A DNA stretch of 64,000 nucleotides, from assembly GCA_944325575.1 (NCBI GenBank), contig CALVAR010000003.1, positions 1-64,000 of the forward strand. Reading direction: 5' to 3'. This document shows, in pieces, positions 18,840-27,791 of this stretch. The stretch comes from Candidatus Gastranaerophilales bacterium (GTDB lineage Bacteria; Cyanobacteriota; Vampirovibrionia; Gastranaerophilales; Gastranaerophilaceae). The first letter of the stretch is position 1. Each line of letters starts with the position of its first letter. Below the pieces are notes generated by a model. The model was not told the origin of the DNA, made no database searches, and saw only the letters and a list, made by a program, of their open reading frames with translations. Made by a program: the position numbers and the translations under genes.

Positions 18840-19631
18840 ATGGAAAATTGTAATAAAGCTATTGGTGTAATGGATTCAGGTGTAGGAGGGTTAACAGTAC
18901 TAAAAGAGCTGTATAAACTCTGCCCTGAAGAGAATTATCTCTATTTCGGCGACACAAAAAATCTCCCGTACGGAGAAAAAACAAAAGAACAGCTTATTGA
19001 AATAGTAAAAGAGATATTTGACTTTTTTGAAAAAAAAGAGGTAAAAGCAGTTGTTCTGGCTTGCAATACAACATCAGCCACCGCCTATGAAGAACTAAAA
19101 GACAAATACAGCTTTAAAATTTATCCGTTGATACAAATAGTCTCAAAATGCGTGGCAGAAGATAAGGGGCTTACCCGAATAGGTGTTATGGCAACTCAGG
19201 CAACAATAAATTCTCACAAATACTCACAGGAACTTAAAAAGAACAACCCGCAGATACAGGTATTTGAAAAATCATGTCCTCTTTGGGTTCCGATTGTAGA
19301 AAAACAGATTGTTGAATACGATGAAAATGTTGTATTTAAGGGCTATCTTGAAGATGTATTGAACTTTAAACCGCAAAAAATCATACTCGGATGCACACAT
19401 TATCCTTATCTCACGGACAAGCTTCAAAACTATGCACCAAGAGATATTTTTATAAATCCGGCCAAACTGTTTGCGGAATATATAAAAGAAGACTTATGCA
19501 AGCATAATCTTGCAGCAAAAAACAATAATGGAGAGATAAACTATTTTGCAAGCAGCGAGCCTGAGAAATTTGCAAACAATGCAAATATGTTTATGAAAAT
19601 AGACTCAAAACCCGAACTTGTAAAATTATAA
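18840..19631 (+). CDS. murI: Glutamate racemase
   Basis: MurI makes D-glutamate for peptidoglycan. The 263-residue protein has both catalytic cysteines in their usual settings, VVLACNTTSATAYE (about 73) and ILGCTHYPYL (about 183), with GVMDSGVGGLTVLKEL at the N-terminus. It starts one base after the amidase stop, so the two cell-wall genes form an operon. A terminator follows. Confidence 0.95.
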   Translation: MENCNKAIGVMDSGVGGLTVLKELYKLCPEENYLYFGDTKNLPYGEKTKEQLIEIVKEIFDFFEKKEVKAVVLACNTTSATAYEELKDKYSFKIYPLIQIVSKCVAEDKGLTRIGVMATQATINSHKYSQELKKNNPQIQVFEKSCPLWVPIVEKQIVEYDENVVFKGYLEDVLNFKPQKIILGCTHYPYLTDKLQNYAPRDIFINPAKLFAEYIKEDLCKHNLAAKNNNGEINYFASSEPEKFANNANMFMKIDSKPELVKL

Positions 19632-19710
19632 ACTATTGTAAATATTAGGCAATAATCAAGAAGAGAAATACTTTAATAAATATGAAAGCTCTCTCTTCTT
19701 ATTTAAACTT

Positions 19711-19735
19711 TAAGACCCTTTTATAGGGTCTTTTC
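19711..19735 (+). terminator. Rho-independent terminator after murI
   Basis: AAGACCC (19712-19718) pairs with GGGTCTT (19726-19732), followed by TTTTCCTTT. The convergent gene on the minus strand ends at 19738. Confidence 0.8.
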
Positions 19736-19737
19736 CT

Positions 19738-21618
19738 TTATATTTTTGTATAAAGAGATTCCGAAATATTAATAAACTCTCTAACGAGATTTTTATCCCA
19801 CTGAATTCCAGCACCAATTTTTAGAATCTCACACGCCTTTTCATTAGACATTCCCTTACGATATGGCCTGTCGGAAATCAATGCATGATAAGCATCTGCA
19901 ACGGAAACTATTCTTGCAGCCAGAGGAATATCTTCGCCTTTAAGCTTTTCCGGATATCCGGATCCGTCCCAGTGCTCATGGTGATATTTTACAATCGGAA
20001 TCAAATCATGCAAGGATTCATTCGGCAAAAGAACCTTTTCAGCTCCTATAGTCGGGTGCTGTTTCATTATTTCCCACTCTTCATCCGTCAATTTTGACGG
20101 TTTTCTAAGCACTGATTCGGGAATACCGATTTTTCCTATGTCGTGAAGCAAGGCTCCGAGTTTTATTCTTTCCACATCCTTTTCAGGAAGATTCAATGCT
20201 CTTGCAAGCGCCTCAGAATATCTGGAAACAGATGTTGAATGACCTTTTGTATATTCATCCTTGGCATCAATGGCACTTGCCAGCGAAGTAACAACTTCTA
20301 TCAGGTGCCCCTGGTTTATAATTTCTTCGGAATGGAATTTGTTTACAAGCTCTTCATCAAAATTTATACCGATTGAAGCATGTCTTTTGGCAATAACCGA
20401 AGCAAAAGAGCTGAGTGCAGTATCGTCCCAAAAATCAAAGTCTTCAGAGCAGACAATTGTAGACATACCGTTTTTATATCCTTTGCTTTTAGAGATATAC
20501 ATTGCCTGTTCCGCAAGGATAAGCAGTTTTTCCAAATCCTGTGTAGAGTTAGGATAAGTAGCAATACCGACAGAAGCCTTCACCGGTCCAACATCATCAA
20601 CTAGACAGCAGGACAGAGAATACGTCAAATACTCTGCAAGATATTTTGCTTCAGAAGAATTTGTCTCCGGCAGAATAATAGCAATTTCGTCACCACCGTA
20701 CCTTGCAGCGGAGTCATTGCTTCTTATACCCTGCTTAATTTTATCAGCTACTAATTTAATAATTTCGTCACCTTTTGCAGCGCCAAAATCCTTGTTTATC
20801 TGAGAAATATTATTTATATCGAATATTACAATAGAAGTCTGCGTATTGGTTCTTTTGGCTTTATCAATTTCCCCCGCAAGAAGTTCCTGAAATTTTCTGT
20901 GATTATACAGCCCTGTCAAAGCATCAGTATCAGTATTCATCAAAACTCTTGCAGATAAATCCTTGTTTTTTATAAATAAAGCAAAGTATCTGGACATGAG
21001 CTTATAAATTTCACAAGAAGACTCATAATTACTGTCGCCGACAATCATTACCCCGAGGCAATCATTTACCGCACACAAAGGAATTATTACAACAGGCGAG
21101 TCATTAAGATAATGAACATTTAAAAAGCTGCTGCTGGGGGCATATTGTATTGTTTTTGAAAGAAATGCTTTTTCAACGGGAGAGTCAGTGCCGTTGATTA
21201 ATATTCTTGATGTAAATGTAGAACCTATTTTATCAACGATTTTAAAATTTATGCATTTTGATTGTTCACAATACAAACCCAAAGCAGAAAATGAAGCGCT
21301 TAGTTTGTTTGTAAAAATATTATGCAGAGAATAAAAGAGTTCGTTTTGTGTATCTTTTCCTTCCGTGACCTCGTTTAAAACTCTGATAAGTTCCTGATAA
21401 TCAACACTTTCAGAACCGCGCCACATTTTATTATTATAGCCTGCATACATTCTGTTTGCTGTTGTGCGGTTATTTATGGAATTGATTTTAGAAATAAGGC
21501 CGCTTGGAATTATAGGGCTTGAATGTTTTGAATCAACCCCTTGTTTATCGGCATCAGCTTTTTGAGAAGACAGATTATCCGAGAGATTTTTAAAATTGTT
21601 AAAACTATTAAAATTCAA
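19738..21618 (-). CDS. GAF-like/GGDEF/HD-GYP cyclic-di-GMP protein
   Basis: The 626-residue protein combines both sides of c-di-GMP turnover. A polar N-terminus (about 1-75) leads to a GAF-like sensor (about 80-205), a GGDEF domain with RYGGDEIAIILPE (about 305) and a C-terminal HD-GYP domain. The latter has LLHDIGKIGIPESVL, HHEHWDGSGYPEKLKGEDIP and RIVSVADAYHALISDRPYR, so phosphodiesterase residues are intact. The GGDEF signature is GGDEI; the last Phe is replaced, and cyclase activity may be kept or lost. No transmembrane segment is seen, so it is probably cytoplasmic. Confidence 0.9.
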   Translation of the reverse strand: MNFNSFNNFKNLSDNLSSQKADADKQGVDSKHSSPIIPSGLISKINSINNRTTANRMYAGYNNKMWRGSESVDYQELIRVLNEVTEGKDTQNELFYSLHNIFTNKLSASFSALGLYCEQSKCINFKIVDKIGSTFTSRILINGTDSPVEKAFLSKTIQYAPSSSFLNVHYLNDSPVVIIPLCAVNDCLGVMIVGDSNYESSCEIYKLMSRYFALFIKNKDLSARVLMNTDTDALTGLYNHRKFQELLAGEIDKAKRTNTQTSIVIFDINNISQINKDFGAAKGDEIIKLVADKIKQGIRSNDSAARYGGDEIAIILPETNSSEAKYLAEYLTYSLSCCLVDDVGPVKASVGIATYPNSTQDLEKLLILAEQAMYISKSKGYKNGMSTIVCSEDFDFWDDTALSSFASVIAKRHASIGINFDEELVNKFHSEEIINQGHLIEVVTSLASAIDAKDEYTKGHSTSVSRYSEALARALNLPEKDVERIKLGALLHDIGKIGIPESVLRKPSKLTDEEWEIMKQHPTIGAEKVLLPNESLHDLIPIVKYHHEHWDGSGYPEKLKGEDIPLAARIVSVADAYHALISDRPYRKGMSNEKACEILKIGAGIQWDKNLVREFINISESLYTKI

Positions 21619-21869
21619 AGCATGACCTTCCTGATATAATCTTACAAAAACCCTAACCCTAAAAATTTGCTAAAATTCATGAGAAGATTAAGTTTGATTA
21701 CAATTTTTTGTATTTTAACAGTTATTAACTTCCTTTGTAAAGATATTAAATAATGAGTTTTTTTAATAATTTTGTTTAAATAATATCAGCAATTTTATAG
21801 CAATTAATAAAAACAATTATTGTTTATTTATATATAGCAAAAGACAAAAAACAGAGTTAAAATAAAATT

Positions 21870-22052
21870 ATGGAGAAAATAACTGATATAACAAAAATAA
21901 TAGGAGAAAAGATTAAAGAATCCGCAGATGATACTGCGGCAGATAAACCTGCAAAAACATTCAAAAAATCGACTAATCCTATTTTCAAGAAACTTGCACA
22001 GTTTAAAAATGACAATCTCTCCAAAAAGTTTGATATAAATGACCTTTTTTAG
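21870..22052 (+). CDS. Small ORF of unknown function upstream of 22066
   Basis: The frame encodes 60 residues, lysine rich and soluble, with no motif I recognise. The gap to the next gene is 13 bases, on the same strand, and its Lys, Asp and Asn use resembles neighbours. The ribosome site is poor. It follows a 250-base AT-rich intergenic stretch that must hold the promoter. It is plausible as the leader gene of the 22066-prmC unit but could be a chance frame. Confidence 0.45.
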   Translation: MEKITDITKIIGEKIKESADDTAADKPAKTFKKSTNPIFKKLAQFKNDNLSKKFDINDLF

Positions 22053-22065
22053 ACTATAAAATGAT

Positions 22066-22590
22066 ATGTATTATTTAAAAAATACTCTTTTTTTAGAACT
22101 CACAAAAAACCAAAAGTCTTCGCTTTTCGGTTTTATAAAAAGTTTTGTCAAAAAGCACTGCGATAAAAGCTGTGATGACATACTGCAGCTGTTTATTGAA
22201 GATGAACAATACTACTATGCGCAGAATAATCCCCATTTTGAATGGATTATAAATGAGTTTGAAAAAGACAGTTTTATAAAAGAATTAAAAATATTAATAA
22301 ATGAAAATAAAAAACAACTTGACATAAAAGAGAAACAAAAACCTTTTCTTGAAAAGCAAAAGCAGCTGGCAAAAGAACAGAGAAAAAAAGCATCAGAATA
22401 TAAGATGTCAAAAGAGCCGCCAACAAAAAAACAGCTTTACTATTACGAAAAACTGTGTAAAAAATATAATTTAGAGATGGATGACACAAACACGCTCTCA
22501 AGATTGGATTTAAAAAATAAAATTTCAGAAATAATAGATAATGAACAAGAAAGAGCTAAAAAAATCAGATCTGATAAAGAAATATATTGA
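22066..22590 (+). CDS. Uncharacterised soluble charged protein
   Basis: The 174-residue product has a helical N-terminal half (FGFIKSFVKKHCDKSCDDILQ), a lysine/glutamate-rich probable coiled coil (about 85-115), and a C-terminal motif PPTKKQLYYYEKLCKKYNLE followed by LSRLDLKNKISEIID. That PTxKQxxY...LS..ExxxxI pattern is a short helical motif seen at the ends of many unrelated bacterial and phage proteins. Its function is unknown. Its 3' end overlaps the prmC start by 50 bases. Confidence 0.65.
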   Translation: MYYLKNTLFLELTKNQKSSLFGFIKSFVKKHCDKSCDDILQLFIEDEQYYYAQNNPHFEWIINEFEKDSFIKELKILINENKKQLDIKEKQKPFLEKQKQLAKEQRKKASEYKMSKEPPTKKQLYYYEKLCKKYNLEMDDTNTLSRLDLKNKISEIIDNEQERAKKIRSDKEIY

Positions 22591-23404
22591 CTGCGGCTTT
22601 AGTTTTGAAGAAGCAGGCACAGAAATAGATTTTGCCATAGAAATAATCAGCGGATTAACACCCAAAGACCTTATAATAGGTATTATGCCTTCGCCAAAAG
22701 ATATTGAAAAGCTGGAACAGGTTGTTGATACACGTCTTTCGACAAGGGCACCGATTGCACAGATACTGGGATGCTCATATTTTATGGGATATAAATTTGA
22801 GGTCACAAAAGATACGCTGATACCCAGACCGGAAACGGAACTTCTTGTTAAAAAGGCTGTTGAACTTATAAAAGAGAATAATTACAAACAAATACTTGAT
22901 ATAGGCTCCGGTTCCGGCTGCATAGCCTGTATGATAGCAAAAAAGACAGATGCACAGGTGCTTGGTATTGATGTTTCTAACGAAGCATTAAAAATATGCC
23001 TGAATAATGCAATACATCTGGATTTGGCAAACAGAGCAATATTTAGAAAATCAGACCTGTTCAACAGAATAAGAGAAGAAGAAAAGTTTGACCTGATAGT
23101 ATCGAACCCGCCTTATATCCCGTTAAAAGATAAACAGGGCTTGCAAATCGAAGTAAAAGACCATGAACCGTCAAGCGCACTCTTTACGGCTGACGAAAAA
23201 GGACTGGAGTTTTACACAAAAATAACTCAAGCAGCATATAAATATATGAACGCAAACGCATCACTGATTTTTGAAGTAGGGATAAATCAGGCAGAAGATG
23301 TCATGGAAATTATGGAAAATAACAACTATAAAGACATAAACTGTCTGACTGATGTATCCGGTATAAAGCGTGTAGTATACGGTATTCTGGGAGATAAAAA
23401 ATAA
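22541..23404 (+). CDS. prmC: Peptide chain release factor N5-glutamine methyltransferase PrmC
   Basis: PrmC methylates the GGQ glutamine of release factors RF1 and RF2. The 287-residue protein has the N-terminal helical domain, with ILGCSYFMGYKFEV and LIPRPETELLV, the SAM-binding motif ILDIGSGSGCIACMIA, and the catalytic NPPY in VSNPPYIPLKDKQG. The start overlaps the upstream gene by 50 bases; no strong ribosome site is visible and the reading depends on coupling. Confidence 0.93.
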   Translation: MNKKELKKSDLIKKYIDCGFSFEEAGTEIDFAIEIISGLTPKDLIIGIMPSPKDIEKLEQVVDTRLSTRAPIAQILGCSYFMGYKFEVTKDTLIPRPETELLVKKAVELIKENNYKQILDIGSGSGCIACMIAKKTDAQVLGIDVSNEALKICLNNAIHLDLANRAIFRKSDLFNRIREEEKFDLIVSNPPYIPLKDKQGLQIEVKDHEPSSALFTADEKGLEFYTKITQAAYKYMNANASLIFEVGINQAEDVMEIMENNNYKDINCLTDVSGIKRVVYGILGDKK

Positions 23405-23417
23405 TTTTTCTAACCTC

Positions 23418-23474
23418 TTGCAATTTATAATCTACATGTGTATAATAATCTTATTAGGAATGATTCTTAATAAG
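23418..23474 (+). promoter_or_regulatory. Rubrerythrin promoter with a 25-bp palindromic operator
   Basis: TTGCAA (23418-23423), a 17-base spacer and TATAAT (23441-23446) form a near-consensus promoter. Immediately downstream, 23450-23474 is an almost perfect palindrome with arms CTTATTAGGAAT and ATTCTTAATAAG around a single G (one mismatched pair). It covers the expected transcription start, where a repressor would block initiation. The AT-rich form resembles Fur/PerR-type boxes, consistent with a peroxide-defence gene. Confidence 0.75.
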
Positions 23475-23517
23475 AAGCCTTCCGGGAGAATTATGGTAAA
23501 TATGAAAGAGGTAAATT

Positions 23518-24069
23518 ATGGCAAAATTTGTATGCTCAGTTTGCGGTTATGTATATGAAGGAGATAAAGCTCCTGAAAAATGCCCTATGTGTGGTGTAGG
23601 CGCTGATAAATTTAATAAAGTGGAAGAAGGAGCAGGCGTAATCGGCTGGGCTGATGAACACAGAATCGGCGTAGGTGCTGATGTTGATGCAGAAGTAAAA
23701 CAAGGTTTAAAAGATCACTTCTTAGGTGAATGTACAGAAGTCGGTATGTACCTTGCAATGAGCAGACAAGCAGACAGAGAAGGCTATCCGGAAGTTGCTG
23801 AAGCTTATAAAAGAATTGCTTGGGAAGAAGCTGAACACGCTGCTAAATTTGCAGAATTACTCGGTGAAGTTGTTACAAACTCTACTAAGAAAAACCTTGA
23901 AATGCGTGTAGAAGCTGAATCAGGCGCTTGTGCAGCTAAAAAAGCCATTGCATCAAGAGCAAAAGAACTCAACCTCGATGCTATCCATGACACAGTACAC
24001 GAAATGTGCAAAGACGAAGCTCGTCACGGTCAGGCATTCCAGGGCTTGTTAAAAAGATATTTCGGTTAA
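23518..24069 (+). CDS. Reverse rubrerythrin (rubredoxin domain first)
   Basis: This is a non-heme diiron peroxidase that protects anaerobes from H2O2 and O2. In the 183 residues the rubredoxin-like domain comes first, with two CxxC pairs, [10 protein letters not shown] and CPMCG (about 6-25), followed by the ferritin-like four-helix domain. The iron ligands are in [23 protein letters not shown] and [11 protein letters not shown]. This order is the reverse of classical rubrerythrin and matches the oxygen-induced clostridial type. AGAGG lies before the ATG. It is monocistronic, with a promoter-operator upstream and a strong terminator downstream. Confidence 0.93.
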   Translation: MAKFVCSVCGYVYEGDKAPEKCPMCGVGADKFNKVEEGAGVIGWADEHRIGVGADVDAEVKQGLKDHFLGECTEVGMYLAMSRQADREGYPEVAEAYKRIAWEEAEHAAKFAELLGEVVTNSTKKNLEMRVEAESGACAAKKAIASRAKELNLDAIHDTVHEMCKDEARHGQAFQGLLKRYFG

Positions 24070-24090
24070 TCTGAAAATAACATTTTATAA

Positions 24091-24125
24091 AAATCCCGCA
24101 GTTATAACGAACTGCGGGATTTTTT
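24091..24125 (+). terminator. Rho-independent terminator after rubrerythrin
   Basis: AAATCCCGCAGTT pairs with AACTGCGGGATTT, followed by a T run. Confidence 0.95.
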
Positions 24126-24220
24126 GTTTTATACATAAAAAAAATAACACAAGAGAATATTTAAAAATATAAACAAAACATACTAAATACTCAGAAGAAA
24201 TGGAGCAATTGTTGAAAAAT

Positions 24221-24250
24221 AAAAAGCGCGGTATTACTACCGCGCTTTTT
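24221..24250 (-). terminator. Terminator after the HU gene (bidirectional)
   Basis: AAAAAGCGCGGTA and TACCGCGCTTTTT form a strong stem with A/T tails on both sides, 18 bases beyond the HU stop. Confidence 0.92.
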
Positions 24251-24267
24251 GCTATAAAAACTATAAA

Positions 24268-24561
24268 CTATTTTTTAGCAGCTACTTTGCCGTTAACAGC
24301 TTCTTTGAATTTTTTACCGGCAGAGAAAGCAGGAACTGTTTTAGCAGCAATTTTGATTTCTTTACCAGTTTGAGGGTTACGGCCTGTTCTAGCAGCTCTT
24401 TTTCTAGCTTCAAATGTACCAAAGCCAACTAAAGTAACTTTTTTACCTTTAGCAACTGTTTTTTCAATAGTTTCCATCAAAGCGTTGATGATTTCAGCTG
24501 TTTCTTTTTGAGTAACTTTAGATTTTTTTGATACTTCTTGTACTAATTCTTCTTTGTTCAT
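24268..24561 (-). CDS. hup: DNA-binding protein HU
   Basis: This is a small histone-like nucleoid protein that bends DNA. It has 97 residues with the standard HU fold: MNKEELVQEVSKKSKVTQKET, LVGFGTFEARKRAARTGRNP, and the DNA-binding arm ending PAFSAGKKFKEAVN. A lysine-rich tail GKVAAKK follows. It is a single gene with its own terminator. Confidence 0.96.
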   Translation of the reverse strand: MNKEELVQEVSKKSKVTQKETAEIINALMETIEKTVAKGKKVTLVGFGTFEARKRAARTGRNPQTGKEIKIAAKTVPAFSAGKKFKEAVNGKVAAKK

Positions 24562-24753
24562 AGTATTTAAACCCCTTTTCTTAAAATGTACAATTCTTAT
24601 TATATAAAAATCTCAAATATTGGCAAGTACTTTTTTACAGGAATTTTTCATCTGTTTGTTGGTTTTTTTCCTGTAATTCTAAGATAAAATTCTTTACTTT
24701 AGCCCCAAAAGCAAATAAAATAAATATATAAGCGGGAATTAAGAGGAAAGTTT

Positions 24754-25302
24754 ATGGACAGAAAAAATGCATTTTCACTTGCAGAAGCACTCATAACTCT
24801 CTTAATAGTCTGTATAATCACTATCGTAAGTGTTCCTGTACTTACAAAGAAAAAACGTGATAATCCGATGAAGGTCCTTTGGGCTCCTGATACTCAAATC
24901 AAAACAGCAATCAGACCTACAGCACACAGAGATATCATACTGGGTGAAGAAACTGACGAAAACCGACATGGCATAGTCGTTATAAACAAAATGTATTTTA
25001 AAGACAGAAAAGGCAAAGTAATAGGCTGGATTGCAGAAGACGGTTCTACTTCATTTTCACAAGGTAATGACTATGATTTTAATGCAATGTCACAAAGACA
25101 GCAAAAACTTGAACAAATGCTGGAACTACTAACGAACATGCTCCGGCAGGAAATGCAAAATCAAAGAAATACCCAAAACAGCAGATCGAGCAGGAGAAAA
25201 AATAAATATAATAACGATTATAACAACAGTATCAACGAAGATGAATTAAATGCACAAATTCAAGAATTGTTAAAATCGTTACAGACACAGCAAATGCAAT
25301 AA
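24754..25302 (+). CDS. Pseudopilin-like protein with class III signal
   Basis: The 182-residue protein carries a prepilin N-terminus: short basic leader MDRKNA, then FSLAEALITLLIVCIITI with the Glu at +5 after the processing site, as cleaved by PilD-type peptidase. The rest is a soluble domain with a repeated Gln/Asn/Arg-rich C-terminus (about 115-182). It is probably a type IV pilus or type II secretion minor pilin. No other pilus gene is nearby. It is 13 bases upstream of the deaminase gene. Confidence 0.8.
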   Translation: MDRKNAFSLAEALITLLIVCIITIVSVPVLTKKKRDNPMKVLWAPDTQIKTAIRPTAHRDIILGEETDENRHGIVVINKMYFKDRKGKVIGWIAEDGSTSFSQGNDYDFNAMSQRQQKLEQMLELLTNMLRQEMQNQRNTQNSRSSRRKNKYNNDYNNSINEDELNAQIQELLKSLQTQQMQ

Positions 25303-25315
25303 TGAGGATAAAAAA

Positions 25316-25765
25316 ATGATAAAACCATGGACAGAATATTTTTTGGAAATAGCAAAAACCTGCGCAACACGCTCAAACTGTTTTAGAGCCAAAGTAGGTG
25401 CAGTTATAGTAGGAGAAGATAAGAAGATAAAAGCAACAGGCTATAACGGCACACCGTCTAAAGTAACATCCTGCTATGAAATAGGCAAATGCTACAGAAT
25501 AGAAAATAACATCCCTTCAGGCACAAGGTATGAAACCTGCAGAAGCATACATGCCGAACAAAATGCGATTATTCAGGCAGGACAGGACAGATGCAAAGAT
25601 GCCACTATGTACATATACGGACACAATTTTATCTGCATATTATGCAAAAGATTCATTGTTCAGGCGGGTATAAAAGATGTGTACCTGCAAAAAGATGAAA
25701 ATACTCCGGTACAATATGTCACTGTGGAACAAATAAGACAGGAACTGGATGCACAACGCCCGTAA
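25316..25765 (+). CDS. Deoxycytidylate (dCMP) deaminase family protein
   Basis: This zinc enzyme converts dCMP to dUMP for dTTP synthesis. Within 149 residues the zinc-site motifs are SIHAEQNAIIQAG (His and catalytic Glu) and FICILCKRFIVQAGI (the two Cys ligands). CATRSNCFRAKVGAVIV is the family's N-terminal signature with the additional zinc-binding region. The ComEB-type label is equivalent. It is co-oriented with the pilin and def. Confidence 0.9.
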   Translation: MIKPWTEYFLEIAKTCATRSNCFRAKVGAVIVGEDKKIKATGYNGTPSKVTSCYEIGKCYRIENNIPSGTRYETCRSIHAEQNAIIQAGQDRCKDATMYIYGHNFICILCKRFIVQAGIKDVYLQKDENTPVQYVTVEQIRQELDAQRP

Positions 25766-25825
25766 ATTACAAAATGTTTGTGTGATATGATTTTAGTAAG
25801 AAATTAAGAATTAAAAGGATCCAAT

Positions 25826-26461
25826 ATGTCAATAAAAAAAGTTGTAAAATACGGTGACGAAACACTCAGAAGACCGTCAAAAGAAGTATCTAAAATATCA
25901 AAAAAAATTCAAACATTAGTACATGATCTGCTTGATACAATGTATGCACAAAACGGTGTAGGTCTTGCCGCTCCGCAAATAGGAGAAAATCTCAGAGTCT
26001 TTGTAATTGATGTTTCAACAGGCAACCAGCCGCTTAATCCGATTGTATTTATTAACCCGAAAATAATAAAAAAATCCGGTGCCTGCAGCAGCTATGAGGG
26101 ATGTCTGAGTTTTCCGGAAGCATATACTGATGTAAAGAGATACTCTGATGTAACGGTAAAGGCTTTGAATATACACGGAAAACCTTTCATACTGGAGGGC
26201 AAAAACGGAAGTCTGCTTGCAAGAGCAATACAGCATGAATTTGATCATCTGGATGGGATTTTGTTTATAGACCATTGCAGAAACAGATTTGAAGCAGACA
26301 GAATTTTGACGGAAAAAGGACTTTCTCCTGTAGAGGCAGACAGAATACTTGATGAACCCGAGTTGGACAAAGCGCTTGAAGGTTTGCCGGTAAACCCGGG
26401 AGAAACTGTATTGCCCGATGATAATAAAGAATCAAACAACGGAGAAGAAAAAGTTGATTAA
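25826..26461 (+). CDS. def: Peptide deformylase
   Basis: Def removes the formyl group from nascent proteins. The three active-site motifs are intact: GVGLAAPQIG (about 42), EGCLSFPE with the Cys ligand (about 91), and QHEFDHLDG (about 133). At 211 residues it has a C-terminal extension of about 45 acidic residues beyond the core. Its last codons overlap the start of fmt, the usual partner gene. Confidence 0.95.
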   Translation: MSIKKVVKYGDETLRRPSKEVSKISKKIQTLVHDLLDTMYAQNGVGLAAPQIGENLRVFVIDVSTGNQPLNPIVFINPKIIKKSGACSSYEGCLSFPEAYTDVKRYSDVTVKALNIHGKPFILEGKNGSLLARAIQHEFDHLDGILFIDHCRNRFEADRILTEKGLSPVEADRILDEPELDKALEGLPVNPGETVLPDDNKESNNGEEKVD

Positions 26462-27395
26462 TATAGTGTACATGGCTACGCCTGAAATAGCCGTTAATTG
26501 TCTTCAAAAGCTTTTAAATTTTAATGATATCAATGTTCAGGCTGTAGTTACACAGCCTGACAGACCATCAGGTCGTGGCAATAAGCTTACTGCTCCGCCG
26601 GTAAAAGACTTTGCTTTATCGCATAATATAGAAGTGCTTCAAACAGAAGCCCTAAAAAATGATGAAAAAATAAAAGCAAAACTAAAAACGTTAAATCCTG
26701 ATTTTTTTATAACATTTGCCTTTGGTCAATTGCTAACTCAGGAAATTCTTGATATTCCTAAGATTGCAACAATAAATTTGCATGCCTCACTACTGCCGGA
26801 ATACAGAGGCGCAAACCCGATACAAAGAGCAATATATGACGGCAAAGAAGAAACCGGTATAACAACAATGCTTACCGTACTTGCACTGGATGCTGGTGAT
26901 ATATGCCTGCAGGAAAAAATTAAAATCACTGAAAACATGACAGACAAAGAGCTTATGGACATTATTAGCGACAAAGCGCCGTTTATAATGTATCCGACAA
27001 TAAAACAGTTGTACAATAAGATTTTAACTCCTCAAAAACAGGACGAATCCAAGGTAACAATTGCAAAAAAATTTAAAAAAGAAGATGCGGTAATAGACTG
27101 GTCAAAATCCGCTCAAGAAATACACAATCATGTACGTTCAATGACGACATGGCCTGTTGCCTGCACAACAATTAACGACAAAGTTATTAAAATTTTAAAA
27201 ACGCAGGTCATTGATACAGAAAAAGAGAACCCTATCTGCGGTGAAATAATTGAGATATCAAAACAAGGGATTGCAGTTGCCGCAAAAAGGGGTATACTGT
27301 TAATACAAGAATTAAAACCGGAAGGTAAATCGAAAATGAATGCTTATGATTGGACAAACGGTTTCAAAATAAGCACGGGTAACGAATTTCAATAG
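26454..27395 (+). CDS. fmt: Methionyl-tRNA formyltransferase
   Basis: Fmt formylates initiator Met-tRNA. The N-terminal formyltransferase domain begins LINIVYMATPEIAVNCL, and the signature is SLLPEYRGANPIQRAIYDG (about 107-125); the C-terminal OB-like domain starts near 205. I chose TTG at 26454, which overlaps the def stop and has GGAG at 26440-26443, because family members start at this point; the longer frame to 26418 would add 12 residues of unrelated sequence. It is paired with def for N-formyl-Met handling. Confidence 0.93.
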   Translation: MINIVYMATPEIAVNCLQKLLNFNDINVQAVVTQPDRPSGRGNKLTAPPVKDFALSHNIEVLQTEALKNDEKIKAKLKTLNPDFFITFAFGQLLTQEILDIPKIATINLHASLLPEYRGANPIQRAIYDGKEETGITTMLTVLALDAGDICLQEKIKITENMTDKELMDIISDKAPFIMYPTIKQLYNKILTPQKQDESKVTIAKKFKKEDAVIDWSKSAQEIHNHVRSMTTWPVACTTINDKVIKILKTQVIDTEKENPICGEIIEISKQGIAVAAKRGILLIQELKPEGKSKMNAYDWTNGFKISTGNEFQ

Positions 27396-27416
27396 AAATA
27401 ATAGGAGTTTATAAAT

Positions 27417-27791
27417 ATGTATTCAAGAGGCGTCAGAGGCGCAATAACAGTTGAAGAAGATACGCCGGAGTTAATTGAAAAAGCGACTGTTGAGCTTTAT
27501 TCAAAAATGATTGAGGCAAATGACATAAAAACAGAAGATATATCTCATATAATTTTTACAATCACAAAAGATTTAAAATGCGCGTTCCCTGCAAAGTTTG
27601 TAAGACGAAACTTTAAAATACAATATGTTCCTCTTCTGTGTGTAAATGAAATGGATATTGAACCAAGCCTGAAAAAATGTCTTAGAATTTTAATGGTTAT
27701 AAATACAGATAAAAAGCAGGATGAAATCAAACACATATATCTCGGCGCCGCAAAAATTTTACGTTCCGATCTTGCAAATGAACAGTTATAA
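27417..27791 (+). CDS. aroH: Chorismate mutase, AroH type
   Basis: AroH converts chorismate to prephenate for Phe and Tyr synthesis. The 124-residue monofunctional form has the active-site Arg in RGVRGAITVEEDTPE near the N-terminus and SLKKCLRILMVINTD with the second Arg (about 87), then IYLGAAKILRSDL. It follows fmt by about 20 bases, so it may be co-transcribed. Its 3' end overlaps the convergent minus-strand gene. Confidence 0.93.
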   Translation: MYSRGVRGAITVEEDTPELIEKATVELYSKMIEANDIKTEDISHIIFTITKDLKCAFPAKFVRRNFKIQYVPLLCVNEMDIEPSLKKCLRILMVINTDKKQDEIKHIYLGAAKILRSDLANEQL

